DNA of 64,000 nucleotides from Shimia sp040370365 (lineage in GTDB: Bacteria; Pseudomonadota; Alphaproteobacteria; Rhodobacterales; Rhodobacteraceae). The translations under genes were made by a program, and so were the position numbers. Of this stretch, positions 32,754 through 41,244 are shown one piece after another; position 1 is the first letter of the stretch, and each line of letters begins with the position of its first letter. The stretch covers positions 1 to 64,000 of the forward strand of contig NZ_BAABWQ010000002.1 of assembly GCF_040370365.1 (NCBI RefSeq). The letters run 5' to 3'. Under the pieces are notes generated by a model. That model was not told the origin of the DNA, did no database searches, and saw only the letters and a list, made by a program, of their open reading frames with translations.

Positions 32754-32896
32754 AAAGACCTTTGTGAGGCATGACGCCGCGCCAATGCGCTCTGACATAC
32801 AAGCGTCAGGGCACCAAGGGGTCGCGGATTTCGTCAGGCTGCGCGTTAGCATGGCCAATGAGCGAAACACACGGAGACAATCGGGGGTAAATTTGC

Positions 32897-33484
32897 TCAC
32901 CGTCCGACGGTTTTGCGCACCATATCCCAATAGATTTGCCCCACCTCATCAAGCGACAATCGGCCGCCCTCTCTGAACCACGTGTTCACACCCGTGAGCA
33001 TGGCAATGACCGCCATGGTGGCAATTTTGGGGTCCCCCACGGCAAAGTCTCCCGAGGCAACCCCGGCACGCAAAATAGCTTCAAGCTGATCTTCATAAGT
33101 GCGGCGCAACGTTTCGATCGCGTCAAAATTTTCCGCTGTTAGATTGCGCAGCTCCATGTAGGCAATAAAGACTTCTTCGGGTCGCGCCCTGTGAAATCGA
33201 ATATGCATCCGCGTGAATGCTTCTAAATCAGTGACCGCATCACCCGTGGCACTTAGTTCAGCCCGCGCGGCCAAAAGCTCATCCATATGCTGCTTCATCA
33301 ATCCAAACAGCAAGCTCTGTTTGTCCGGCGTATAATTGTACAATGCCCCTGCCTGCACACCGACCTCTCGAGCGATCTGGCGCATGGACACCGCAGCGTA
33401 TCCATGCTGTGCAAAAAGACGTAGCGCCGCCGTACGCACGCGCGGGCCGGTGATGTCGGAGTGAGAGCCTTGAGTTCTTGCCAT
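32897..33484 (-). CDS. TetR/AcrR-family transcriptional regulator
   Basis: 195 residues. The N-terminal helix-turn-helix is typical (ALRLFAQHGYAAVSMRQIAREVGVQAGALYNYTPDKQSLLFGLM); the remainder is a helical ligand-binding/dimer domain. TetR proteins repress nearby genes until a small molecule binds. A GAACGTTC palindrome lies 17 bases upstream of its own start and suggests autoregulation. Candidate targets are the divergent lipoprotein/hom side or the acyl-CoA operon, whose regulators are often of this subfamily; the sequence alone does not decide. Confidence 0.88.
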   Translation of the reverse strand: MARTQGSHSDITGPRVRTAALRLFAQHGYAAVSMRQIAREVGVQAGALYNYTPDKQSLLFGLMKQHMDELLAARAELSATGDAVTDLEAFTRMHIRFHRARPEEVFIAYMELRNLTAENFDAIETLRRTYEDQLEAILRAGVASGDFAVGDPKIATMAVIAMLTGVNTWFREGGRLSLDEVGQIYWDMVRKTVGR

Positions 33485-33500
33485 GGCAAACAGAATATCT

Positions 33501-33513
33501 GAACGTTCGTTCG
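33501..33513. promoter_or_regulatory. Putative TetR operator
   Basis: The palindrome GAACGTTC followed by GTTCG forms an AACG/CGTT-rich site of the kind bound by TetR regulators, placed between the TetR gene and the divergent lipoprotein gene. Confidence 0.4.
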
Positions 33514-33599
33514 TTTAAAACCCCGTCAAAGGCGGGTTGTGTCCAAAGCGACCTCTGGTCCATAACCGGAGCAAGCGCGCAGCAAAAGGCAAATATCTG

Positions 33600-33842
33600 A
33601 TGAAACGCCGTTCCCAAAGCAGACTTGGTCTCTGCATCGCCATGCTTATGTTAAGCGCATGCGGTCAAATTCCTGGACTGGAAGGCGAAGCCGCGCCCGC
33701 TGCAGGAGCCGCGCCTTACCCGGACATCCTCCCCGCCTCAGAGTTGCCGTCTCCTCCTGCACCGAGATTGACGGATACCACTGAAGCCGAGATCGATGGT
33801 AGACGCACACGGTTGCAACGGCGCGCCAGTGAACTTCAGTAA
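33600..33842 (+). CDS. Small putative lipoprotein
   Basis: An 80-residue protein. A basic N-terminus (MKRRSQSR) and hydrophobic core run into the lipobox LSAC, so Cys would be lipidated; the mature part is Pro/Ala-rich and then charged. An AAAGG site precedes the ATG at 33600; a longer frame upstream would bury the signal peptide. It lies 99 bases before hom on the same strand. I recognise no family; it could be an envelope lipoprotein of unknown role. Confidence 0.6.
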   Translation: MKRRSQSRLGLCIAMLMLSACGQIPGLEGEAAPAAGAAPYPDILPASELPSPPAPRLTDTTEAEIDGRRTRLQRRASELQ

Positions 33843-33941
33843 GTCACTTGCCCCCTCCCCTCCGTTGCACAGCCCGACAAGAGCCGCTAAACGGCAGATC
33901 AAGTTCTAAGACAAAACAACATCCATTTGAGGTACCTCACC

Positions 33942-35240
33942 ATGACCACGCCACAGCCGTCACCACTTCGTCTTGGCATCGCCGGATTGGGCACCGTCGG
34001 CGTGGGCGTCGTGAAAATTGTGCGTCAGAAAGCAGAGCTTTTGGCAGCACGTACCGGACGGCCGGTCACTATCAGCGCAGTCAGCGCGCGCTCCAAAGAC
34101 AAGGACCGAGGCGTGGCCCTTGCGGGCTACGCTTGGGAAGAAGATCCTGTCGCCTTGGCCAAACGTGACGACGTAGATGTGTTTGTTGAACTGATGGGGG
34201 GCGAAGACGGTCCAGCCAAAGACGCCATCGAAGCCGCTTTACAACTTGGCAAAGATGTTGTCACCGCCAACAAAGCACTTCTGGCGCGGCACGGTCAGAC
34301 GTTGGCTGAAACCGCGGAAGAAAAAGGCGCTGTCATCCGTTTTGAAGCCGCTGTCGCAGGCGGCATCCCGGTGATCAAATCCCTGACCGAAGGCCTTGCC
34401 GGCAATGAAGTTTCGCGCGTGATGGGGGTGATGAACGGCACCTGCAATTATATCCTGACGCGGATGCAAGACGCCGGGTTGCCTTATGACGAGGTGTTCG
34501 CTGAAGCGGATGCCCTCGGCTATCTGGAGGCAGACCCCAATCTGGACGTGGGGGGCATTGACGCCGGTCACAAATTGTCGCTGCTGTCCGCAATCGCATT
34601 TGGGACAAAGGTGGATTTCGAGGGCGTGGAACTGGAAGGTATTCAGCGCATCTCGATCGAAGACATCCATCAGGCCGCTGAGCTTGGATATAAAATCAAA
34701 CTGTTGGGCGTCACCCAGATGACCGGCCGAGGTCTCGAACAACGCATGTCTCCCTGTCTTGTGCCTGCAGACAGCCCTCTCGGGCAGCTCAAAGGCGGAA
34801 CCAATATGGTAGTGATCGAAGGCGACGCTGTAGAGCAGGTCGTCTTGCGCGGCCCCGGTGCCGGGGAAGGCCCAACAGCAAGTGCCGTGATGGGGGATGT
34901 CTGCGACATCGCTCGTGGGTATCGTGTCTCAACATTTGGCATTCCTGCACAAAGTTTAATCACAGCCAAAGCAGCGCGCTCCAATTCTCCGGCGCCCTAC
35001 TACTTGCGGCTCGCGTTGCAAGATCGCCCTGGTGCTATGGCCAAGATCGCCACAGCACTTGGAGACAACGGCATCAGCATTGACCGCATGCGTCAGACCC
35101 GCCACGATGACGCCCATGCGCCGGTTCTGATTGTGACACACAAAACCCAACGCGCAGATTTGGATGCGGCTATTGACGCAATGCGCGCGTCTGGTGTCAT
35201 GGCTTCTGAACCAGTGGCCCTGCGCATTGAAAGCGTGTGA
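33942..35240 (+). CDS. hom: Homoserine dehydrogenase
   Basis: A 432-residue enzyme reducing aspartate semialdehyde to homoserine for threonine and methionine synthesis. It has an N-terminal Rossmann domain (GIAGLGTVGVGVV), the catalytic domain motif MNGTCNYILT and GYLEADPNLDVGGIDAGHK with the active-site lysine region, and a C-terminal ACT domain (YYLRLALQDRPGAMAKIATALGDNGISI) for feedback control. GAGGT lies eight bases before the ATG at 33942. It is followed by glpX and recJ, an arrangement I remember as conserved in Rhodobacterales. Confidence 0.96.
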   Translation: MTTPQPSPLRLGIAGLGTVGVGVVKIVRQKAELLAARTGRPVTISAVSARSKDKDRGVALAGYAWEEDPVALAKRDDVDVFVELMGGEDGPAKDAIEAALQLGKDVVTANKALLARHGQTLAETAEEKGAVIRFEAAVAGGIPVIKSLTEGLAGNEVSRVMGVMNGTCNYILTRMQDAGLPYDEVFAEADALGYLEADPNLDVGGIDAGHKLSLLSAIAFGTKVDFEGVELEGIQRISIEDIHQAAELGYKIKLLGVTQMTGRGLEQRMSPCLVPADSPLGQLKGGTNMVVIEGDAVEQVVLRGPGAGEGPTASAVMGDVCDIARGYRVSTFGIPAQSLITAKAARSNSPAPYYLRLALQDRPGAMAKIATALGDNGISIDRMRQTRHDDAHAPVLIVTHKTQRADLDAAIDAMRASGVMASEPVALRIESV

Positions 35241-35245
35241 ATTTG

Positions 35246-35283
35246 GCGCAGCAGCAATGCTTGTGAGCACTCCCCTGCTGCGC
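35246..35283 (+). terminator. Hairpin after hom
   Basis: GCGCAGCAG (35246-35254) pairs perfectly with CTGCTGCGC (35275-35283), followed within ten bases by TATTTT. It may terminate or attenuate transcription between hom and glpX. Confidence 0.5.
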
Positions 35284-35324
35284 TATCCCCTATTTTGACC
35301 AAAGCACATAAGGATTTCCCCCCA

Positions 35325-36299
35325 ATGTCCTCCAAGCCAGAATTTCACGATCGGATGCTGTCACTCGGCCTTGCCCGGGTGGCGGAACAAGCCGCAATTG
35401 CTTCTGCGGCCCTCATTGGAAACGGTGATGAAAAGGCCGCTGACCAAGCGGCTGTGAACGCGATGCGCGAACAATTGAACCTGCTGGATATCGCCGGTGT
35501 GGTCGTGATCGGCGAAGGCGAACGCGACGAAGCTCCGATGCTGTTCATTGGCGAGGAAGTGGGCACCGGAAACGGTCCGGGCGTGGACATCGCGCTGGAT
35601 CCGCTGGAAGGCACAACCCTGACCGCCAAAGACATGCCCAACGCGCTGACGGTGATTGCCATGGGGCCACGTGGCTCCATGCTGCACGCGCCTGACACCT
35701 ATATGGACAAACTGGCCATTGGCCCGGGCTATGCCGAAAATGTGGTGACGCTGGACATGAGCCCAAAAGAGCGGGTTGAAGCGCTGGCCGCAGCCAAAGG
35801 CTGTGAGACCTCTGATATCACCGTCTGCATTCTGGAACGCCCTCGCCACGAGGACATGATCGATGAAGTGCGCGCCACCGGTGCGAGCATCCGCTTGATC
35901 ACCGATGGGGATGTGGCAGGTGTTATGCACTGCGCCGAAGCCGAAGAGACCGGAATCGACATGTATATGGGCAGCGGCGGCGCACCTGAGGGTGTTCTGG
36001 CCGCAGCCGCGCTAAAGTGCATGGGTGGCCAGATGTGGGGTCGCTTGACGTTCCGCAATGATGACGAACGTGGCCGCGCGGCCAAAGCGGGCATCACCGA
36101 TCTGGACCGCATTTATGCGCGCGACGAGATGGTGACCCAAGACGTGATCTTTGCCGCCACCGGCGTGACTGGCGGCTCATTGCTGCCGCGCATCAAACGC
36201 AGCCCTGGTTGGATTGAGACAGAAACTCTGTTGATGCGGTCCAAATCTGGCTCTGTGCGGCGGGTGACCTACCGCGCGCCCATCGATCAGACCTCTTGA
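35325..36299 (+). CDS. glpX: Class II fructose-1,6-bisphosphatase (GlpX)
   Basis: 324 residues with class II FBPase motifs: VVVIGEGERDEAPMLFIGEEVG, the metal/phosphate site DIALDPLEGTT, and LITDGDVAGVM followed by GSGGAPEGVLAAAALK. It removes phosphate from fructose-1,6-bisphosphate in gluconeogenesis. The start at 35325 follows an AAGGA site. It lies between hom and recJ and is closed by a good terminator. Some alphaproteobacterial members also act on sedoheptulose bisphosphate, which cannot be judged here. Confidence 0.95.
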   Translation: MSSKPEFHDRMLSLGLARVAEQAAIASAALIGNGDEKAADQAAVNAMREQLNLLDIAGVVVIGEGERDEAPMLFIGEEVGTGNGPGVDIALDPLEGTTLTAKDMPNALTVIAMGPRGSMLHAPDTYMDKLAIGPGYAENVVTLDMSPKERVEALAAAKGCETSDITVCILERPRHEDMIDEVRATGASIRLITDGDVAGVMHCAEAEETGIDMYMGSGGAPEGVLAAAALKCMGGQMWGRLTFRNDDERGRAAKAGITDLDRIYARDEMVTQDVIFAATGVTGGSLLPRIKRSPGWIETETLLMRSKSGSVRRVTYRAPIDQTS

Positions 36300-36343
36300 T
36301 CACGCGCCATTTCACTGCATGATTGGGTCCACGTGCCCGCAAC

Positions 36344-36369
36344 GGCCCGCCTTTTCGGCGGGCCTTTCT
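36344..36369 (+). terminator. Rho-independent terminator after glpX
   Basis: GGCCCGCC and GGCGGGCC form a stem around a TTTTC loop, followed by TTTCT, just before recJ. Confidence 0.75.
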
Positions 36370-36388
36370 ATACGAAGAGAGCCCTTCC

Positions 36389-38137
36389 ATGACTGATTTC
36401 TTAGGTGTTTCAGAGAGTCTGACAGGACGGCGTTGGGTTGGGCCAGACGTAGAAACCACACGCACCGCTGAGCGTTTGGCTCAAGACACCGCCTTGCCGC
36501 CGGCGCTCTGCGCCGTTTTGGCGCGCCGTGGTGTCAGCGCAAATGAGGCGGCCAGCTTTCTGGAACCCAAATTGGTTGATCTGTTGCCAGATCCCCGTGA
36601 CCTAAAAGACATGCAAGTGGCCGCCGCGCGGTTCTTGGCGGCTGTTTCCGCACGCCAGAAGATTGCAGTCTTTGCTGACTACGATGTGGACGGTGGCACC
36701 TCTGCGGCCCTGCTCATCACATGGCTGCGCAATATGGGCCTGAACGCCACGCTCTATGTGCCGGATCGCATCGACGAGGGGTATGGGCCAAACGATGAGG
36801 CCATGGCGGCACTGGCCAAAGAACACGATCTGATTGTCTGTGTGGATTGCGGCACCTTAAGCCACGCGCCCATTGCAGCAGCCAAAGGCGCGGATGTGGT
36901 GGTTTTGGATCACCACTTGGGCGGCGAAACCCTGCCAGACTGTGTCGCCGTCGTGAACCCAAACCGACAGGATGAAAGTGGCGATTTGGCCCATTTGTGT
37001 GCCGCCTCCGTGGTGTTCTTGATGCTGGTGGAGGCCAATCGGCAAATGCGCGAGGCTGATGGCACGCGTGGCCCCGACCTAATGGCAATGCTCGATCTTG
37101 TGGCTCTTGGCACCGTGGCAGATGTGGCGCCCCTGATTGGCGTCAACCGCGCCCTCGTGCGGCAAGGGCTCAAAGTCATGGCACGGCGGGAACGCCCCGG
37201 TGTTGTGGCGCTGTCAGACGTCAGCCGCATGGACAGTGCGCCAAACAGCTACCATTTGGGTTTTCTCCTGGGCCCACGGGTGAATGCAGGTGGGCGCATT
37301 GGTCAAGCTGACCTCGGCGCGCGCCTGTTGTCCACCGACAACCCACAAGAGGCGCAAGCCATGGCCGCGCGGTTGGATGAACTCAACACCGAACGCCGCG
37401 ACATCGAAGCCTCGGTGCGCGCTGCCGCCATGGCGCAGGCTGAAGAACGGGGGTTGGATGCGCCACTGGTTTGGGCGGCAGGCGAAGGATGGCACCCCGG
37501 CGTGGTGGGCATTGTGGCCTCACGCCTGAAAGAAGCCACCAACCGCCCGGCCATTGTGATTGGTCTGGATGGAGAGGAGGGCAAAGGCTCTGGTCGCTCT
37601 GTCTCAGGCGTTGATCTTGGCGCGTCGATACAAAAACTGGCTGCCGAAGGCCTGCTGGTCAAAGGCGGCGGGCACAAAATGGCCGCAGGTCTCACCGTTG
37701 CTCGCGACCAGTTGGAGCCAGCTATGGCGCGGCTGAGCGCGTTGATGGAAAAGCAAGGCGCGGGTGCCTCTGGGCCAGCGGATCTGAAAGTTGACGCGCT
37801 TTTGATGCCGACCGCAGCCTCGGTCGATTTAATCACCGACATCGAAAAGGCGGGACCTTTTGGCGCCAGTGCCCCTGCCCCGCGCTTTGTGTTTCCTGAT
37901 GCAGAGATTCGATTCACCAAACGAGTCGGCGATAGCCATCTCAAACTCACCTTTGGAGATGGTTTCGGCGCACGCATCGATGCGATTTCCTTTGGCGCCT
38001 ATGACACAGCTCTTGGGCCAGCCCTAGAATCGCACGGTGGCGCGCGGTTCCATTTGGCCGGACGGTTGGAAATCAATACATGGGGCGGACGGCAATCCGT
38101 ACAGCTCCGTCTCGAAGATGCCGCGCGTGCGGAATAG
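36389..38137 (+). CDS. recJ: Single-stranded-DNA exonuclease RecJ
   Basis: A 582-residue DHH-family 5'-3' exonuclease acting in recombination and mismatch repair. The DHH motifs are in order: FADYDVDGGTSAALL, VCVDCGT, VVLDHHLGG and DLVALGTVADVAPL. The DHHA1 domain carries SGRSVSGVDLG and LLVKGGGHKMAAGL, and an OB-fold follows at the C-terminus. The ATG at 36389 follows GAAGAGAG; upstream in-frame codons run through the glpX terminator and are rejected. It is followed by the tRNA-Glu pair. Confidence 0.96.
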   Translation: MTDFLGVSESLTGRRWVGPDVETTRTAERLAQDTALPPALCAVLARRGVSANEAASFLEPKLVDLLPDPRDLKDMQVAAARFLAAVSARQKIAVFADYDVDGGTSAALLITWLRNMGLNATLYVPDRIDEGYGPNDEAMAALAKEHDLIVCVDCGTLSHAPIAAAKGADVVVLDHHLGGETLPDCVAVVNPNRQDESGDLAHLCAASVVFLMLVEANRQMREADGTRGPDLMAMLDLVALGTVADVAPLIGVNRALVRQGLKVMARRERPGVVALSDVSRMDSAPNSYHLGFLLGPRVNAGGRIGQADLGARLLSTDNPQEAQAMAARLDELNTERRDIEASVRAAAMAQAEERGLDAPLVWAAGEGWHPGVVGIVASRLKEATNRPAIVIGLDGEEGKGSGRSVSGVDLGASIQKLAAEGLLVKGGGHKMAAGLTVARDQLEPAMARLSALMEKQGAGASGPADLKVDALLMPTAASVDLITDIEKAGPFGASAPAPRFVFPDAEIRFTKRVGDSHLKLTFGDGFGARIDAISFGAYDTALGPALESHGGARFHLAGRLEINTWGGRQSVQLRLEDAARAE

Positions 38138-38254
38138 GTGCCAATATCACCTTGCGGGTGGTATCTATTCTGGGGGAATCACAGCTGCGCGAAGATGGGG
38201 GCGAGAGGCCCTCTGGCGCGTCTAAAAAATCGCCACATGCCCCCACATTTCTGC

Positions 38255-38283
38255 TTGCGCCCGCGAACGCCTTTCACTAAATA
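38255..38283 (+). promoter_or_regulatory. Probable promoter of the tRNA-Glu genes
   Basis: TTGCGC (38255-38260), a 17-base spacer and TAAATA (38278-38283) give a sigma70-like promoter whose start would fall about 10 bases before the first tRNA. Confidence 0.5.
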
Positions 38284-38301
38284 CGCCTCACACTTCAGAG
38301 T

Positions 38302-38376
38302 GTCCCGTTCGTCTATCGGTTAGGACGTCAGGTTTTCAACCTGAAAAGAGGGGTTCGATTCCCCTACGGGATGCCA
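38302..38376 (+). tRNA. tRNA-Glu (TTC), copy 1
   Basis: A 75-base cloverleaf with encoded CCA. The acceptor GTCCCGT pairs with ACGGGAT, the anticodon stem TCAGG/CCTGA has loop TTTTCAA giving anticodon TTC, and the T-arm contains GGTTCGATTCC. Identical in sequence to the second copy. Confidence 0.97.
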
Positions 38377-38421
38377 CTGAGGCTGGATATGAGAGCATTC
38401 GCTCTGACGCATCCAAAATGC

Positions 38422-38496
38422 GTCCCGTTCGTCTATCGGTTAGGACGTCAGGTTTTCAACCTGAAAAGAGGGGTTCGATTCCCCTACGGGATGCCA
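38422..38496 (+). tRNA. tRNA-Glu (TTC), copy 2
   Basis: Base-for-base identical to copy 1, separated from it by a 45-base spacer, and followed by a short T-tract that may end the shared transcript. A tandem duplication maintained without divergence. Confidence 0.97.
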
Positions 38497-38936
38497 TTTT
38501 TCCACACTCATAGAAGTCCCCCACCCGCCATTGTTGGCGAGAATGTGTGAATTTTCAGCGATACTGCTTTGCGCAATAAGACGGCGCACAGATTGACTCA
38601 GCGTTACAGAGGTTTCGTTAACCAATTTACCCTAGCTCTGGTTACAGGAAACGACATTGCTTGGGTCGTTGTGAGATTCGGTTTCCGAAACGTGATATCT
38701 GTAAGGGGTTAGATATGCACTGCACGCACCTGTCTGTTTGGATTTTGCCGAAAAACCGCGGCGACGCGGCTGTGGCTGGCACAGCGCATGTCAAACAACG
38801 CGCGGGGGCGTTTCTTTTGGCGTCCTGCAACGACGCGGACTTCGCTATCACACCAAAATCCGCCAACAATCTCAACCGCCGGCTCTGGCCATTCAACCTT
38901 CCAGACCACCCCAAGCGCAAAGCCCGCCAGTAACAT
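38497..38936. other. 440-bp region with at most one doubtful small gene
   Basis: There is no recognisable gene. A nested inverted-repeat area (ACGAC/GTCGT at 38651-38669, inside GGAAAC/GTTTCC at 38647-38686) sits upstream of the small frame at 38715. The rest shows nothing I can name. Confidence 0.5.
38715..38933 (+). CDS. Doubtful small basic protein
   Basis: A 72-residue frame with AAGGGG about nine bases before its ATG. The product has a hydrophobic start (MHCTHLSVWILP) and a basic Pro-rich end (LPDHPKRKARQ); no family is recognised. Competing frames on the other strand overlap it. I list it because of the ribosome site, but it may be noise. Confidence 0.25.
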   Translation: MHCTHLSVWILPKNRGDAAVAGTAHVKQRAGAFLLASCNDADFAITPKSANNLNRRLWPFNLPDHPKRKARQ

Positions 38937-39440
38937 TTAGCGTTCAGCAGGCATCTCGATTTCGGGTGGCACGTCCACCGCAGGTGCGCTTGGTTTGATG
39001 TCCACCAATGGCGTGCCGTCAAAGCAATCTATGGCATCAATCTCAATCCGGCCCGTGTCCAAATTCAATGCTGTGATCCGCACAGCGGCCAAAGCAATTG
39101 GATTGGGTCGGTTCGGCGATCGCAATGAAAAGGTACCACGCGCCACAGCATGGTGGCGTGGACGCTGTGTCATCAAATCACGCCGTGCACTGTGCATCCA
39201 ATACATCAGCATGATCCCGTCACCGACAGATAAGCCACGCAAACATTCCGCAAACCCCGGCTCCAGTTGCACATGTGCGCCTTCCCCTGTTTCACGTGCA
39301 CGGGTGACATTCTTGGGGCAATCGCCACGCTTCCACGGCGTGTGAATGTGTCCAATAAACCTTATGGTCGCGTCCACCCGCTCTGAGGGATCAAAGCTCA
39401 GTACCGTTTCCCCATCGCGCACTTCAGGCTGATCTGACAT
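38937..39440 (-). CDS. trmO: TrmO-type tRNA m6t6A37 methyltransferase
   Basis: A 167-residue protein of the TsaA/YaeB family. Motifs: IRFIGHIHTPW near the start, then FSLRSPNRPNPIALAAV, the conserved S-P-x-R-P-N-x-I block of the SAM-binding beta-barrel. TrmO methylates N6 of threonylcarbamoyl-A37 in tRNA-Thr. GGAGAG lies a few bases before the ATG at 39440; the longer frame upstream is rejected because it crosses a terminator. It is a compact member without the C-terminal extension of the E. coli protein. Confidence 0.85.
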   Translation of the reverse strand: MSDQPEVRDGETVLSFDPSERVDATIRFIGHIHTPWKRGDCPKNVTRARETGEGAHVQLEPGFAECLRGLSVGDGIMLMYWMHSARRDLMTQRPRHHAVARGTFSLRSPNRPNPIALAAVRITALNLDTGRIEIDAIDCFDGTPLVDIKPSAPAVDVPPEIEMPAER

Positions 39441-39490
39441 TTTTCTCTCCGACTCTGTCCACGCTGCAACAATGGCTCGCCCCAATACAA

Positions 39491-39514
39491 AACGCCGCCC
39501 AATCAGGCGGCGTT
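39491..39514 (-). terminator. Terminator of the ABC importer operon
   Basis: AACGCCGCC and GGCGGCGTT form a nine-base-pair stem with a CAATCA loop and flanking A/T tracts on both sides, just past the stop of the ABC ATPase gene. Confidence 0.75.
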
Positions 39515-39525
39515 TTTTGTTTGTC

Positions 39526-41244
39526 TTATGCGAGTTGACTTTGAAGGCCTTCAGTAGAAAGGCCCTCAAGTTTGGGCATCAAACTCAAAAGCTCCTGCGT
39601 GTAGGCCTCCTTGGGGGCGGCAAAAAGCGTCTCAGTGTCAGCCACCTCCAGAAGCTGCCCTTGCCGCATCACGCCCACCCGGTCACACATCTGGCGCACC
39701 ACGGGTAAGTCGTGGCTAATGAACAACATGGTCAGGCCCAGATGCTCTTGTAGGTCTTTGAGGATGTTCAATATCTGCGCCTGAATGGACACATCCAGTG
39801 CCGACGTTGGTTCGTCACAGATCAGGAAACGTGGCTGTGTGGCCAGCGCACGCGCAATCGAAATCCGCTGACGTTGGCCGCCGGAGAACTCATGTGGATA
39901 CTTGCGCCCCGCCTCTGAACCCAAACCTACCCGCTCTAGCAGCTCATCCACACGATGTTGCACATCAGCGCCTTGCAACAGCTTGTGGTGTTTCACCGGT
40001 TCCGCGATGATCTCGTCGACGCGCATACGCGGGTTGAGGCTGGAAAAAGGGTCCTGAAAAATCATCTGGATCTGGCGACGATACCCCTCCAAGTCTTTGG
40101 CCGAGGAGAGGCTTGTGACCTCTTCCTCGTCAAAGAAGATTTTCCCACCGTTGGTGTGATAAAGCGTTGCAATCATCCGCGCGACCGTCGACTTACCAGA
40201 GCCACTTTCCCCCACGATGCCAAAGACCTCGCCTTCGCGAATGTCAAAGCTGACCCTGTCTACAGCCGTGAAGTATTTGCGGCGCGACGGGATGATTGAA
40301 CCCGTTTGCAGGAAGGTTTTGGTAAGCCCCTCAACCCGAAGCAATGTCCCTGATTTGCTTGGTGCCGGTTTCTTCCAATTGCGGGCGAGGTCGTCGATGG
40401 CAAAGTCGATCTGACGCCCGCCATAAGACAGTTGGGGAAAGCGATGCACCTTGAGCGTCGGGCGTGGCACAGCGGCGATCAGAGATTTGGTATACGCATG
40501 GCTTGGCGCCCCCAGCACCCGTTCTGTTGAACCGCTTTCCACCACTTCGCCCTGATACATGACCGTCACCTTATCGGTGGTGTCCGCGATAACGCCCATG
40601 TCATGGGTGATCAGGATCACGCCTGTCTGACGTTCTCGTGCCAACTCTTTGATGAGTTCCAAAATTTGCGCCTGAATGGACACATCCAGCGCAGTTGTTG
40701 GTTCATCTGCAATGATCACATCTGGTTCGGAACACAGTGCGAGCGCGATCACAACGCGCTGTCGCATTCCACCTGAGAACTGGTGTGGATATTGCTTTAT
40801 CCGTTCTGGCGGGTTGGGAATGCCAACCCGGTCAAGCAACTCAATGGCGCGCTGCTTGCTGTCACTGTCAGACAGCTTCAGATGAAATTGAATGGTTTCG
40901 ACCAGCTGTTGTTCAACCGTCAAAAGCGGATTCAACGACGTCAGAGGATCCTGAAAGATCATTGAAATCTTCGCGCCACGCAGCGCGCGCATGCCCTCGG
41001 CGTCACGGCCGCTGATCTGCTCTCCTTTGAAGCTAACCGTGCCATCAGCGATCAGGCCCGGGCGCTCCAAAAGCCCCATAACTGCCGCGCCGATGGTGGA
41101 TTTACCGGCACCGGATTCCCCCACCAAACCGTGGATTTCTCCCGGTTCAACAGAAAGGTTGGCTTTGTTCACCGCAACAAACAGTTTGCGACGGGTCGGG
41201 AAGTGGACCGACAGGCCCTGAATATCAAGAAGTGTGTCGCTCAT
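39526..41244 (-). CDS. Fused double ATPase of a peptide/opine-type ABC importer
   Basis: 572 residues containing two complete DppD/DppF-like ATPase domains. Domain 1 (about 5-265) has Walker A VGESGAGKST, signature FSGGMRQR and Walker B VIIADEPTTALD. Domain 2 (about 300-560) has VGESGSGKST, FSGGQRQR and FLICDEPTSALD. Both carry the oligopeptide-type C-terminal extension. It powers import through the two permeases encoded just upstream. The ATG at 41244 shares one base with the stop of the permease gene (TGATG); a GTG one codon earlier is possible. All motifs are intact, unlike the degenerate ABC protein at 3577. Confidence 0.93.
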   Translation of the reverse strand: MSDTLLDIQGLSVHFPTRRKLFVAVNKANLSVEPGEIHGLVGESGAGKSTIGAAVMGLLERPGLIADGTVSFKGEQISGRDAEGMRALRGAKISMIFQDPLTSLNPLLTVEQQLVETIQFHLKLSDSDSKQRAIELLDRVGIPNPPERIKQYPHQFSGGMRQRVVIALALCSEPDVIIADEPTTALDVSIQAQILELIKELARERQTGVILITHDMGVIADTTDKVTVMYQGEVVESGSTERVLGAPSHAYTKSLIAAVPRPTLKVHRFPQLSYGGRQIDFAIDDLARNWKKPAPSKSGTLLRVEGLTKTFLQTGSIIPSRRKYFTAVDRVSFDIREGEVFGIVGESGSGKSTVARMIATLYHTNGGKIFFDEEEVTSLSSAKDLEGYRRQIQMIFQDPFSSLNPRMRVDEIIAEPVKHHKLLQGADVQHRVDELLERVGLGSEAGRKYPHEFSGGQRQRISIARALATQPRFLICDEPTSALDVSIQAQILNILKDLQEHLGLTMLFISHDLPVVRQMCDRVGVMRQGQLLEVADTETLFAAPKEAYTQELLSLMPKLEGLSTEGLQSQLA

